Below are positions 55,611 to 64,000 of a stretch of 64,000 nucleotides of DNA, piece after piece. The stretch comes from Xanthomonas codiaei (GTDB lineage: Bacteria > Pseudomonadota > Gammaproteobacteria > Xanthomonadales > Xanthomonadaceae), in the NCBI RefSeq assembly GCF_002939785.1, contig NZ_MDEC01000005.1, positions 1 through 64,000 of the forward strand. The letters are read 5' to 3'. A program made the translations under genes and the position numbers. The notes beneath the pieces were generated by a model that saw nothing but the letters and a program-made list of their open reading frames with translations, made no database searches and was not told the origin of the DNA. Numbering within the stretch: position 1 is the stretch's first letter; every line of letters begins with the position of its first letter.

Positions 55611-56258
55611 ATGACTCCTTTCACCCAACACACCGGACTGGTGGCGCCGCTGGATCGCGCCAATGTCGATACCGACCAGATCATTCCCAAGCAGTTCCTG
55701 AAGTCGATCAAACGCACCGGCTTCGGGCCGAACCTGTTCGACGAATGGCGTTATCTGGATATCGGCGAGCCGGGACGCGACAACAGCACTCGCCCGCTGA
55801 ATCCGGACTTCGTGCTCAACTACCCGCGCTACCAGGGCGCCAGCGTGCTGCTGGCCCGCGAGAATTTCGGTTGCGGTTCCTCGCGCGAACATGCGCCGTG
55901 GGCGCTGGACGAGTACGGCTTCCGTGCAGTGATCGCGCCGAGTTTCGCCGACATTTTCTACAACAACAGCTTCAAGAACGGCCTGCTGCCGATCGTGCTG
56001 GCCGAAGCGGAAGTGGATGCCTTGTTCGAACAATGCCTGGCCACCGAAGGCTACCGGCTCACCGTGGATCTGGACGCGCAGCGCGTGCGCCGGCCCGATG
56101 GTGTGGAGTACGCCTTCGAGGTCGATGCATTCCGCAAGCACTGCCTGCTCAACGGACTGGACGATATCGGCCTGACCTTGCAGGACGCCGATGCGATCGG
56201 CCGGTTCGAGCAGGCCCATCGCGCGCGCCAGCCATGGCTGTTCAACGCGATGCGGTGA
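55611..56258 (+). CDS. leuD: 3-isopropylmalate dehydratase small subunit
   Basis: The 215-residue small subunit that completes the LeuCD isomerase. Conserved blocks are [25 protein letters not shown] sequence at the N-terminus, [15 protein letters not shown] (about 84-98) and [16 protein letters not shown]. Length is that of the proteobacterial type. The ATG follows directly on a heptad inverted repeat with no obvious Shine-Dalgarno sequence. leuB starts 67 bp downstream. Confidence 0.97.
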   Translation: MTPFTQHTGLVAPLDRANVDTDQIIPKQFLKSIKRTGFGPNLFDEWRYLDIGEPGRDNSTRPLNPDFVLNYPRYQGASVLLARENFGCGSSREHAPWALDEYGFRAVIAPSFADIFYNNSFKNGLLPIVLAEAEVDALFEQCLATEGYRLTVDLDAQRVRRPDGVEYAFEVDAFRKHCLLNGLDDIGLTLQDADAIGRFEQAHRARQPWLFNAMR

Positions 56259-56325
56259 TCGCCCGCGCCGACCACGACCGCCCACTGATACCCCTGGCGC
56301 CGCGGCGCCAACCCACGAGGATGGC

Positions 56326-57399
56326 ATGAGCAAGCAGATTCTGGTTCTTCCCGGTGATGGCATTGGCCCGGAGATCATGGCCGAAGCGGTCAAGGTGCTG
56401 ACGCGGATCGACGCGCAGCATGGTCTTGGGTACACCCTGGTGTACGACGAACTCGGCGGCGCCGCCTACGACAAGTACGGCAGCCCGCTGGCCGACGAAA
56501 CGCTGGCGCGCGCGCGCGCCGCCGATGCGGTGCTGCTGGGCGCGGTGGGTGGCCCGCAATGGGACACCATCGACCCGGCACTGCGCCCGGAGCGTGGCCT
56601 GCTCAAGATCCGCTCGCAGCTGGGCCTGTTCGCCAACCTGCGCCCGGCCTTGCTGTATCCGCAGCTGGCCGAGGCATCCACGCTCAAGCCGGAGGTGGTT
56701 TCGGGTCTGGATCTGCTGATCCTGCGCGAGCTGACCGGCGGCATCTATTTCGGCCAGCCGCGCGGCAACCGCACTCTGGACAACGGCGAGCGCCAGGCCT
56801 ACGACACCTTGCCCTACAGCGAAAGCGAGATCCGCCGTATCGCCAAGGCCGGTTTCGAGATGGCGCGCCTGCGCGGCAAGAAGCTGTGCTCGGTCGACAA
56901 GGCGAACGTGCTGGCATCGAGCCAGCTGTGGCGCGCGGTGGTGGAAGAGGTGGCCAAGGACTATCCGGACATTGCGCTATCGCATATGTACGTCGACAAC
57001 GCGGCGATGCAGCTGGTGCGCGCGCCCAAGCAGTTCGACGTGATCGTGACCGACAACATGTTCGGCGACATCCTGTCCGACCAGGCCTCGATGCTCACCG
57101 GTTCCATCGGCATGCTGCCGTCGGCGTCGCTGGATGCCAACAGCAAGGGCATGTACGAGCCATGCCATGGCTCGGCGCCGGATATCGCCGGCAAGGGCAT
57201 CGCCAACCCGCTGGCCACCATCCTGTCGGTGGCGATGATGCTGCGCTATACGTTTGCGCAATCTGCTGCAGCTGATGCGATCGAACAAGCGGTCGGCAAG
57301 GTGCTCGATCAAGGCCTGCGTACCGCAGACATCTGGTCGGATGGCACGACCAAGGTCGGCACCGTGGCAATGGGCGATGCAGTGGTGGCCGCGCTGTAA
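56326..57399 (+). CDS. leuB: 3-isopropylmalate dehydrogenase
   Basis: A 357-residue NAD-dependent enzyme oxidising 3-isopropylmalate in leucine synthesis. It begins [20 protein letters not shown]; substrate-binding Arg residues lie in the [22 protein letters not shown] region, and the isocitrate/isopropylmalate dehydrogenase signature [24 protein letters not shown] is intact. Start ATG 56326 is preferred because an upstream ATG at 56321 is out of frame and stops at once; GAGG lies a few bases before. It ends the leuCDB operon and is followed by a strong hairpin. Confidence 0.97.
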   Translation: MSKQILVLPGDGIGPEIMAEAVKVLTRIDAQHGLGYTLVYDELGGAAYDKYGSPLADETLARARAADAVLLGAVGGPQWDTIDPALRPERGLLKIRSQLGLFANLRPALLYPQLAEASTLKPEVVSGLDLLILRELTGGIYFGQPRGNRTLDNGERQAYDTLPYSESEIRRIAKAGFEMARLRGKKLCSVDKANVLASSQLWRAVVEEVAKDYPDIALSHMYVDNAAMQLVRAPKQFDVIVTDNMFGDILSDQASMLTGSIGMLPSASLDANSKGMYEPCHGSAPDIAGKGIANPLATILSVAMMLRYTFAQSAAADAIEQAVGKVLDQGLRTADIWSDGTTKVGTVAMGDAVVAAL

Positions 57400-57435
57400 C
57401 AGCGCTCGCTTCCCCGACGCGTCGTGTCCGTACTG

Positions 57436-57464
57436 GTGGCTATCGTTCTTCCGACGATAGCCAC
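57436..57464 (+). terminator. leuB terminator
   Basis: A perfect 11-bp stem GTGGCTATCGT / ACGATAGCCAC with a 7-base loop, 36 bp after the leuB stop, followed by TTCCGTTTG. Confidence 0.8.
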
Positions 57465-57585
57465 TTCCGTTTGCTTGGCCGGTTCGTGATCACATCATTC
57501 GACCGAGGCGCTGGCATGAAATCGGCGGATGTCGTGCGCGAGGTGGGTCGACAGGCGCGGGTTGCGTCGATAGCGCGGCGCCGCA

Positions 57586-57670
57586 TCCGGTGTCGGGACA
57601 CGCCGTGAATCCATCCCTGGAGGCTCGGTGGCGGCATCCATGCCGCCACACGGTCCCGCCCCCGGACGCG
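57586..57670 (-). repeat. GGCGGCATGGATGCCGCC element, copy 1
   Basis: Contains the perfect 22-bp palindrome GTGGCGGCATCCATGCCGCCAC at 57628-57649 and, on the minus strand, the order GGGACC - palindrome - GAGCCT - ATGGA - CGGCGTGTCCC. The second, inverted copy at 57872-57955 has the same order. These look like a mobile palindromic repeat of xanthomonads. Confidence 0.75.
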
Positions 57671-57861
57671 ACACCACGCTCCCAACATTGCCGCCGCTGA
57701 TCGGCAAACGATGTTTCAAGCATATGTTGTTGTCTATGGACTTCGTGGCCGACGTCATCGACAGGCCATCTGTCTGCTCTCACGTCGCAAGGAATGGACG
57801 CTCGGAAGAACGGGTTAGCTCATCTGACTGTTCGCATTTCTTTCCGCAACCGACACCAATC

Positions 57862-57970
57862 GGTGGTGCTTGCGCGCGTACCGGCGTGGGACCTTGAGCG
57901 GCATGGATGCCGCGCCAGAGCCTACATGGACGTACTTGCGGCGTGTCCCACGCTGGTACGCGTGCAAGCG
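57862..57970 (+). repeat. GGCATGGATGCC element, copy 2, inside a long inverted repeat
   Basis: The outer arms TGCGCGCGTACCGGCGTGGGAC and GTCCCACGCTGGTACGCGTGCA pair with two mismatches. Enclosed is the palindrome GCGGCATGGATGCCGC (57898-57913) and the GAGCCTACATGGACG segment shared with copy 1. The structure could fold as one hairpin of about 105 nucleotides. Confidence 0.75.
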
Positions 57971-58035
57971 CCCGCAGCAAACCGAAGCATTCGCACAACG
58001 TTAGCAGGCCTCGTGTGCGAGCTTGTTCTGTGTCG

Positions 58036-58076
58036 GTACGAATGCGTGCGCCCTCGGCACACCGACGCATTCGTAC
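58036..58076. repeat. 12-bp perfect inverted repeat
   Basis: GTACGAATGCGT (58036-58047) and ACGCATTCGTAC (58065-58076) enclose 17 bp, with further weaker pairing outside (TTCTG / AGAA). It lies in the same gene-free stretch as the GGCATGGATGCC elements. Except for these repeats and the two terminators, 57465-58286 shows no gene I can support. Confidence 0.7.
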
Positions 58077-58227
58077 AGAACCGGCAAACGCGGAAGACGT
58101 ACAGGCCCGGCAGAGGTCGTCTCCAAAGCTGGTCCTGAGCGTAGCGCGGTTTCCAGTCTTGGTATACCCACAGGCGCCGGCAGCAAAGCGACGTGCCTGC
58201 AAAAAAGTTGCGGCACCAAACGTCAAA

Positions 58228-58255
58228 ACGGCCAGCAGATCACTCTGCCGGCCGT
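58228..58255 (-). terminator. leuA terminator
   Basis: On the minus strand the stem ACGGCCGGCAGA / TCTGCTGGCCGT (one mismatch, 4-base loop) is followed by TTTTGACGTTT, 31 bp beyond the leuA stop. Confidence 0.85.
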
Positions 58256-58286
58256 CAGGTTTGCATCGTCCAGCGTAGGACCCGTG

Positions 58287-59845
<1,559 letters not shown>

Positions 59846-59849
<4 letters not shown>

Positions 59850-60964
59850 CAGGAAGACTCCTCTACTGCGATGGCGGTGACAGGCGTTGTAGCGACTGCG
59901 GATGGACGGGAAACGGCGGTGGCGGGTGGCGGTGGTTTGACGCTACGTTCGTTGCGCAGCCGCTCGGTATTGCGACGGCGCGGTTTGCGTGGCGGACGCG
60001 GCCGCACTTCGGACAAGAGTGTGGCCAGAACGGTTGCGTCGATATTACCGCCAGAGACCACCGCACATTTGCGTTTGCCCGCAACGCGGCGACCAGCGGC
60101 CAGAGCCAGGGCACCGGCGCCCTCGGCGATGACGTGTTCTTCCAGCGCCAGCCGCACCAGGGTTTCGCGCAATTCGGCCTCGCGCACGATGACCACATCG
60201 TCCAGCAGGCTCGCGCACAGGCGGCGGGTGATGAAGCCGGGAATCTTGACCTTGACGCCGTCGGCGAGCGTGGCAACGGGCGTGATCTCGCGCACATCGC
60301 CGCGCACGGCCCGGGCCATGGAATCCACGCCTTCCACCTGCGCGCCGACCACACGCACGCCCTGCGACTTCAGCGCCAGCGCGATGCCGGAGGCCAGGCC
60401 ACCGCCGCCGATCGGCACGATTACCACGTCCGGTGCATGCGCCGCCAGCTCGATGCCGACGGTGCCTTGCCCCGCGATCACGTCCGGGTCGTCGAACGCG
60501 GACAGGAAGCGATAGCCGTTCTGCTCGGCCAGATCCCGAGCGAAGGCGAATGCTTCGTCGTAGCTATTGCCATGCTGGCGCACGGTGGCGCCCCAGTGCG
60601 CCACGCCGGCGATCTTGGTTTGCGGCGCGCCATGCGGCATCACGGTGATGGCCTGTACGCCCAGCCGATAGGCCGACCACGCCACACCCTGCGCATGATT
60701 GCCGGCCGAGGCGCAGATCACCGGGCGTTCGTCGCCGCGCTCTAGGCCTGCCAGCAGCGCGTTCAACGCACCGCGCACCTTGTAGGAGCCGGTGCGTTGC
60801 AGGTTTTCCAGTTTCAGCCATACGCCGAAGCGCTCGGCGTAGTGCAGCGGGGTGGGCGACAGATACTTGCGCAGGCGTGCCTGTGCAGCCAGCACGTCGG
60901 CCACGCTGACGGCCACGTCGCCTACGTCCGGCTCCTGCTGGGCGGGGCGGTCGGAATCAGGCAT
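59846..60964 (-). CDS. ilvA: Threonine dehydratase, single catalytic domain
   Basis: A 372-residue PLP-dependent fold-type II enzyme that deaminates threonine to 2-ketobutyrate for isoleucine synthesis. The PLP-Lys motif is [17 protein letters not shown], the phosphate-binding loop is [13 protein letters not shown], and [14 protein letters not shown] is intact. It lacks the C-terminal ACT-like regulatory domain of E. coli IlvA and instead ends in a Pro/Arg/Thr-rich tail of about 50 residues. ATG 60964 (MPDSDRPAQ) is chosen; ATG 61012 would add 16 residues and neither has a good ribosome site. Position in the ilv operon supports a biosynthetic role despite its TdcB-like size. Confidence 0.88.
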
Positions 60965-61054
60965 TGCCGCACGCGCATGGCCGATCCGGAAGAAGACACC
61001 TCCGGACAGCATCGTGATGGTCAAGCGAGGTCTGCATGCTCGACGTCAGTATGT

Positions 61055-61312
61055 TCATGCGGCGGCCTCCACCGATTCCAGCGCGGTGATCGCGACCGAT
61101 TCGCAGTCGTATACCTTCTCCAGTTGCAGGCGCAGCGTCTCTGGCGGGCGGCTGCTGTCCACGTCCAGTTGCAGGTGCCAGCGGCCGGACCCATCCGGTT
61201 GCGCGGCACCCTGGATGGCGCAGGGACGGAAGCCGCGTCGTTCGGTCATGCCGATCACGCGCACCAAGGCGCCCTCGGCCGGCTTCAGCACCAGATCAAG
61301 CCGGTAACGCAT
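61055..61312 (-). CDS. ilvM: ACT-domain small subunit of acetolactate synthase (IlvM-like)
   Basis: An 85-residue protein (MRYRLDLVLKPAEGALVRVIGM...) with the beta-alpha-beta-beta-alpha-beta pattern of an ACT domain. Its place immediately after ilvG, with a 17-bp overlap, matches the regulatory small subunit of acetolactate synthase isozyme II type. It probably stimulates IlvG and may confer feedback control. Because the next gene encodes a threonine dehydratase without its own regulatory domain, an action on that enzyme is a second possibility. Confidence 0.8.
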   Translation of the reverse strand: MRYRLDLVLKPAEGALVRVIGMTERRGFRPCAIQGAAQPDGSGRWHLQLDVDSSRPPETLRLQLEKVYDCESVAITALESVEAAA

Positions 61313-63017
61313 GGGTCGTCTCCTTGGCCGCGTGTGCGGGATTGCTGTCCAGCATGGTGCTGTTGGCATTGTTGGGCGGCACCAGCGGCCAGACGTTGGC
61401 GCGTGCATCGATGGCCACATGCAGCAGGCCGGGGCCGGGCTGGGCCAGCAGCTCGGCCAGCGCGGCGTCCACGTCGCCGCGCGCGATGATGCGCTTGGCC
61501 GGGATGCCGAATACCTGCGCCAGCGCCGCAAAATCCGGGTTGTCGGACAGATCGATCTCGCTGTAGCGCTCGGCAAAGAACAGCTCCTGCCACTGCCGCA
61601 CCATGCCCAGCGAGCTGTTGTCCAGCAGCACGATCTTCACCGGCAGCTTGCAGCGCGCGATGGTCACCAGCTCCTGCACGTTCATCATGAAACTGCCGTC
61701 GCCGGAAACCAGCACCACGGTGCGGTCGGGGCAGGCGAACTGCGCGCCCATCGCGGCCGGCAGGCCGAAGCCCATGGTGCCGAGCGCGCCGCTGGTGAGG
61801 TGATTGCGCGGATCGTTGAAGCGGCAATGCTGGGCGACCCACATCTGATGCTGGCCCACATCGCAGGCAATGATGGTGTCGGCCGGGGCCACTTCGCTCA
61901 GGCGCTTCAACAGCGCCGGAGCGTAGATGTCGGTGCCGGGCGCGTCGTAGCGCGCACCGAATTTTTCGCGGTTGGCAAAACAGCGCGTGCGCCAGGCCTG
62001 GCAGTTGGTGCGTGCAGCGCTGAGTGCCTTCAGGCTGGTCGCCACATCGCCGGGCACCGCGACATCGGCGGTGCGCAGCTTGGAAATTTCGTAGGCGTCG
62101 GCATCCAGATGGATGACGCGCGCGAATGGTGCAAATTCGCTCAGCTTGCCGGTGGCACGGTCGTCGAAGCGTGCGCCCACCACCACCAGCAGATCGCATT
62201 CCTGGATGGCCATATTGGCCGCGCGGGTGCCGTGCATGCCCAGCATGCCCAGGTAATCCGGGTGGGCGTGCGGCAGGGCACCCAGGCCGCGCAAGGTCAG
62301 CGCGGTCGGGATGCCGGTGGCCTCGACGAAGCGACGGAACGCCTCCACCGCACCGGCCAGCGCGATCCCGCCACCGCCGTACACCACCGGGCGCTCGGCG
62401 CTGGCGATGACGGCCAACGCTTCAGCCAGTTTCGCGTCCGCCGGTGCCGGTGGCGGCAGCACCGCCGCTGGCACATGGTCCGGCAGATGCGAGGCGTCGG
62501 CGATCTGCACGTCCTTGGGCAGGTCGATCAACACCGGGCCCGGGCGTCCTTCGCGTGCAATACGAAACGCCTCGCGCACCATCTCCGGCAACTGGTCCAC
62601 GCTGCGCACCAGGAAGCTGTGCTTGACGATCGGCATGGTCATGCCGAACACGTCCAGCTCCTGGAACGCATCGGTGCCCAGCAGCGGCGTGGCGACCTGG
62701 CCGGTCAGGCAGATCATCGGCACCGAGTCGAGCATCGCATCGGCGATGCCGGTGACCAGGTTGGAGGCGCCCGGGCCGGAGGTGGCCACGCACACGCCAA
62801 CCCGGCCACTGGCACGGGCATAGCCGTTGGCGGCCAGGGCGGCACCCTGCTCGTGGCGGACCAGGATGTGCTTGAGCCTGGAATCCACCAGGGCGTCGTA
62901 GAACGGCATGATGGTGCCGCCCGGATAGCCGAACAGCGTTTCCACGCCTTCGGCTTCCAGGGCCTGCGTCAGCCAGCGCGCGCCGTTGCGGGGCGTGCTG
63001 TGTGCGGAGGTGTTCAT
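61296..63017 (-). CDS. ilvG: Acetolactate synthase large (catalytic) subunit
   Basis: A 573-residue ThDP-dependent enzyme forming acetolactate or acetohydroxybutyrate from pyruvate. The catalytic Glu is in LVRHEQGAALAANGYARASG; GDGSFMMNVQELVTIARC and the following NNSSLGMVRQWQELFF form the ThDP-Mg site. The central FAD-binding domain is present (MLGMHGTRAANMAI). ATG 63017 (MNTSAHSTPRNGARWL) is the normal start for the family; the longer frame runs through ilvC. It lies 44 bp after ilvC and overlaps the ACT gene by 17 bp. Confidence 0.95.
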   Translation of the reverse strand: MNTSAHSTPRNGARWLTQALEAEGVETLFGYPGGTIMPFYDALVDSRLKHILVRHEQGAALAANGYARASGRVGVCVATSGPGASNLVTGIADAMLDSVPMICLTGQVATPLLGTDAFQELDVFGMTMPIVKHSFLVRSVDQLPEMVREAFRIAREGRPGPVLIDLPKDVQIADASHLPDHVPAAVLPPPAPADAKLAEALAVIASAERPVVYGGGGIALAGAVEAFRRFVEATGIPTALTLRGLGALPHAHPDYLGMLGMHGTRAANMAIQECDLLVVVGARFDDRATGKLSEFAPFARVIHLDADAYEISKLRTADVAVPGDVATSLKALSAARTNCQAWRTRCFANREKFGARYDAPGTDIYAPALLKRLSEVAPADTIIACDVGQHQMWVAQHCRFNDPRNHLTSGALGTMGFGLPAAMGAQFACPDRTVVLVSGDGSFMMNVQELVTIARCKLPVKIVLLDNSSLGMVRQWQELFFAERYSEIDLSDNPDFAALAQVFGIPAKRIIARGDVDAALAELLAQPGPGLLHVAIDARANVWPLVPPNNANSTMLDSNPAHAAKETTHALPA

Positions 63018-63061
63018 GCGTTGCGGACCTTCGGTGTTAAGCGGTGGGGGATGCGGCGGCG

Positions 63062-64000
63062 TTATGCCGCTTGTTGGTTCGCTGGTGCGGCAGCGGCCTG
63101 CTGTTCGCCATTGAGCCATACCATCTTGGCGCGCAGCTTCTTGCCCACTTCTTCGATCGGGTGGTCCAGATCGGCCTGCTTGAACTTGTTGTAGTTCGGC
63201 AGACCTGCTTCGTATTCGGCGACCCAGTTCTTGGTGAAGGTGCCGTTCTGGATGTCGGTCAGCACGTCCTTCATGCGTGCCTTGGTGCTGGCGTCGATCA
63301 CCCGCGGGCCGCTGACATAGTCGCCGTATTGTGCGGTTTCGGAAACGAATTCCAGCATGCGGGTGATGCCGCCTTCGTAGAACAGGTCCACGATCAACTT
63401 CAATTCGTGAAGGACTTCGTAGTACGCGATTTCCGGCTGGTAACCGGCCTCCACCAGCACCTCGAAGCCGGCCTGCACCAGCGAGGACGCACCGCCGCAC
63501 AGCACCGCCTGCTCGCCGAACAGATCGGTCTCGGTCTCTTCCTTGAAAGTGGTCTTGATGATGTTGGCACGCGCCCCGCCCAGGCCGCCGGCATAGGTCA
63601 GCGCGAACTGCTCGGCCTTGCCGCTGATGTCCTGGTACACCGCATAGATGCACGGCACGCCACGGCCGATCTCGTATTCGCGACGCACCAGTGCGCCCGG
63701 GCCCTTGGGCGCCACCAACACCACGTCCAGATCGGCGCGTGGTTTGATCATGTCGAAGTGCACGTTCAGGCCGTGTGCGAACAGCAGGCAGGCGCCCTGC
63801 TTCATGTTCGGGGCGATGACGTCTTCATAGAGCTTCTTCTGCACCATGTCCGGGGTCAGGATCGCGACCAGGTCGGCGCTCTTCACTGCCTCGGCCGGCG
63901 CCACGACGGTGAAGCCGTCGGCCTGGGCCTTGGATTCGGTCGGGCCGCCGGGGCGCAGGCCGACGGTGACGTCGAAGCCGGAATCGCGCAGGTTCAGCGC
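63062..64000 (-). CDS. ilvC: Ketol-acid reductoisomerase, 5' end outside the window
   Basis: The visible 312 codons cover most of the enzyme that reduces and rearranges acetolactate in valine, isoleucine and leucine synthesis. The frame runs to the window edge; the earliest visible residues ([19 protein letters not shown]) already lie in the NADPH-binding domain. Then come [46 protein letters not shown] and the metal-binding [17 protein letters not shown] with [15 protein letters not shown]. It ends with a short Ala/Gln-rich tail. It heads the visible ilv-leu series. Confidence 0.96.
   Translation of the reverse strand, partial: ALNLRDSGFDVTVGLRPGGPTESKAQADGFTVVAPAEAVKSADLVAILTPDMVQKKLYEDVIAPNMKQGACLLFAHGLNVHFDMIKPRADLDVVLVAPKGPGALVRREYEIGRGVPCIYAVYQDISGKAEQFALTYAGGLGGARANIIKTTFKEETETDLFGEQAVLCGGASSLVQAGFEVLVEAGYQPEIAYYEVLHELKLIVDLFYEGGITRMLEFVSETAQYGDYVSGPRVIDASTKARMKDVLTDIQNGTFTKNWVAEYEAGLPNYNKFKQADLDHPIEEVGKKLRAKMVWLNGEQQAAAAPANQQAA

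Noticed and set aside
57628..57897. Possible 89-codon plus-strand gene between leuB and leuA
   Set aside because: It consists largely of palindromic repeat DNA, has no ribosome site and no recognisable domain.

Overview
The window looks like chromosomal DNA of a Xanthomonas species. The base composition is high-GC and the genes have GC-rich third positions. The layout contains a sucrose-utilisation (sux) locus, an LPS core/lipid A block (glycosyltransferase, O-antigen ligase, late acyltransferase, waaA), a pcm-tolC pair and the ilvC-ilvG-ACT-ilvA-leuA / leuCDB clusters. Xanthomonas-type palindromic repeats sit between genes. Species was not determined. No tRNA, rRNA, CRISPR array, complete insertion sequence or prophage was seen.

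Layout. 1-6.2 kb: a giant RTX-repeat protein, open at the left edge. 6.3-9.5 kb: rsgA, a QEGLA-motif (DUF1704) putative metallopeptidase and a PfpI/DJ-1 protein. 9.7-17.1 kb: the sucrose locus (suxB amylosucrase/sucrose hydrolase, suxA TonB-dependent receptor, suxC permease, suxR LacI repressor). Two identical palindromes lie in the suxA/suxC divergent region. 17.4-37.1 kb: a long tri-/dicarboxylate block. It holds a PhaB-like reductase with an altered active site, a CitMHS transporter, an OprO/P-type porin, a TctDE-like two-component system with a binding protein, and a LuxR-type response regulator. These are followed by a LysR + binding protein + MHS-family citrate permease set, a large hybrid histidine kinase, a second OprO/P porin, dctA and malic enzyme maeB. 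37.6-41.0 kb: a secreted GH92 alpha-mannosidase.

41.2-46.3 kb: a zinc-finger protein and LPS genes ending in waaA. 46.5-49.3 kb: tolC, pcm and a TetR regulator. 49.7-52.7 kb: a propeller/Y_Y_Y/GGDEF diguanylate cyclase. 53.1-57.4 kb: a LysR regulator divergent from leuCDB. 58.3-64.0 kb: leuA, ilvA, an ACT-domain subunit, ilvG and the 3' part of ilvC on the minus strand. Together the last two blocks form a branched-chain amino acid unit whose two halves converge on a repeat-rich gap of about 0.8 kb.

How the parts fit. The sux genes import sucrose across both membranes and cleave it under SuxR control. The 17-37 kb block has outer-membrane pores, periplasmic binding proteins, three inner-membrane carboxylate carriers, sensors and malic enzyme, so it reads as a carboxylate sensing, uptake and malate-to-pyruvate module; pyruvate feeds ilvG. 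The most unusual observations are: a tandem duplication that created a chimeric 26-codon ORF; a Tyr-to-Phe change at the catalytic position of the PhaB-like reductase; a dispersed heptad inverted-repeat family that supplies the LeuC C-terminus and the leuC-leuD spacer; and a bacterial relative of the DUF1704 peptidases.
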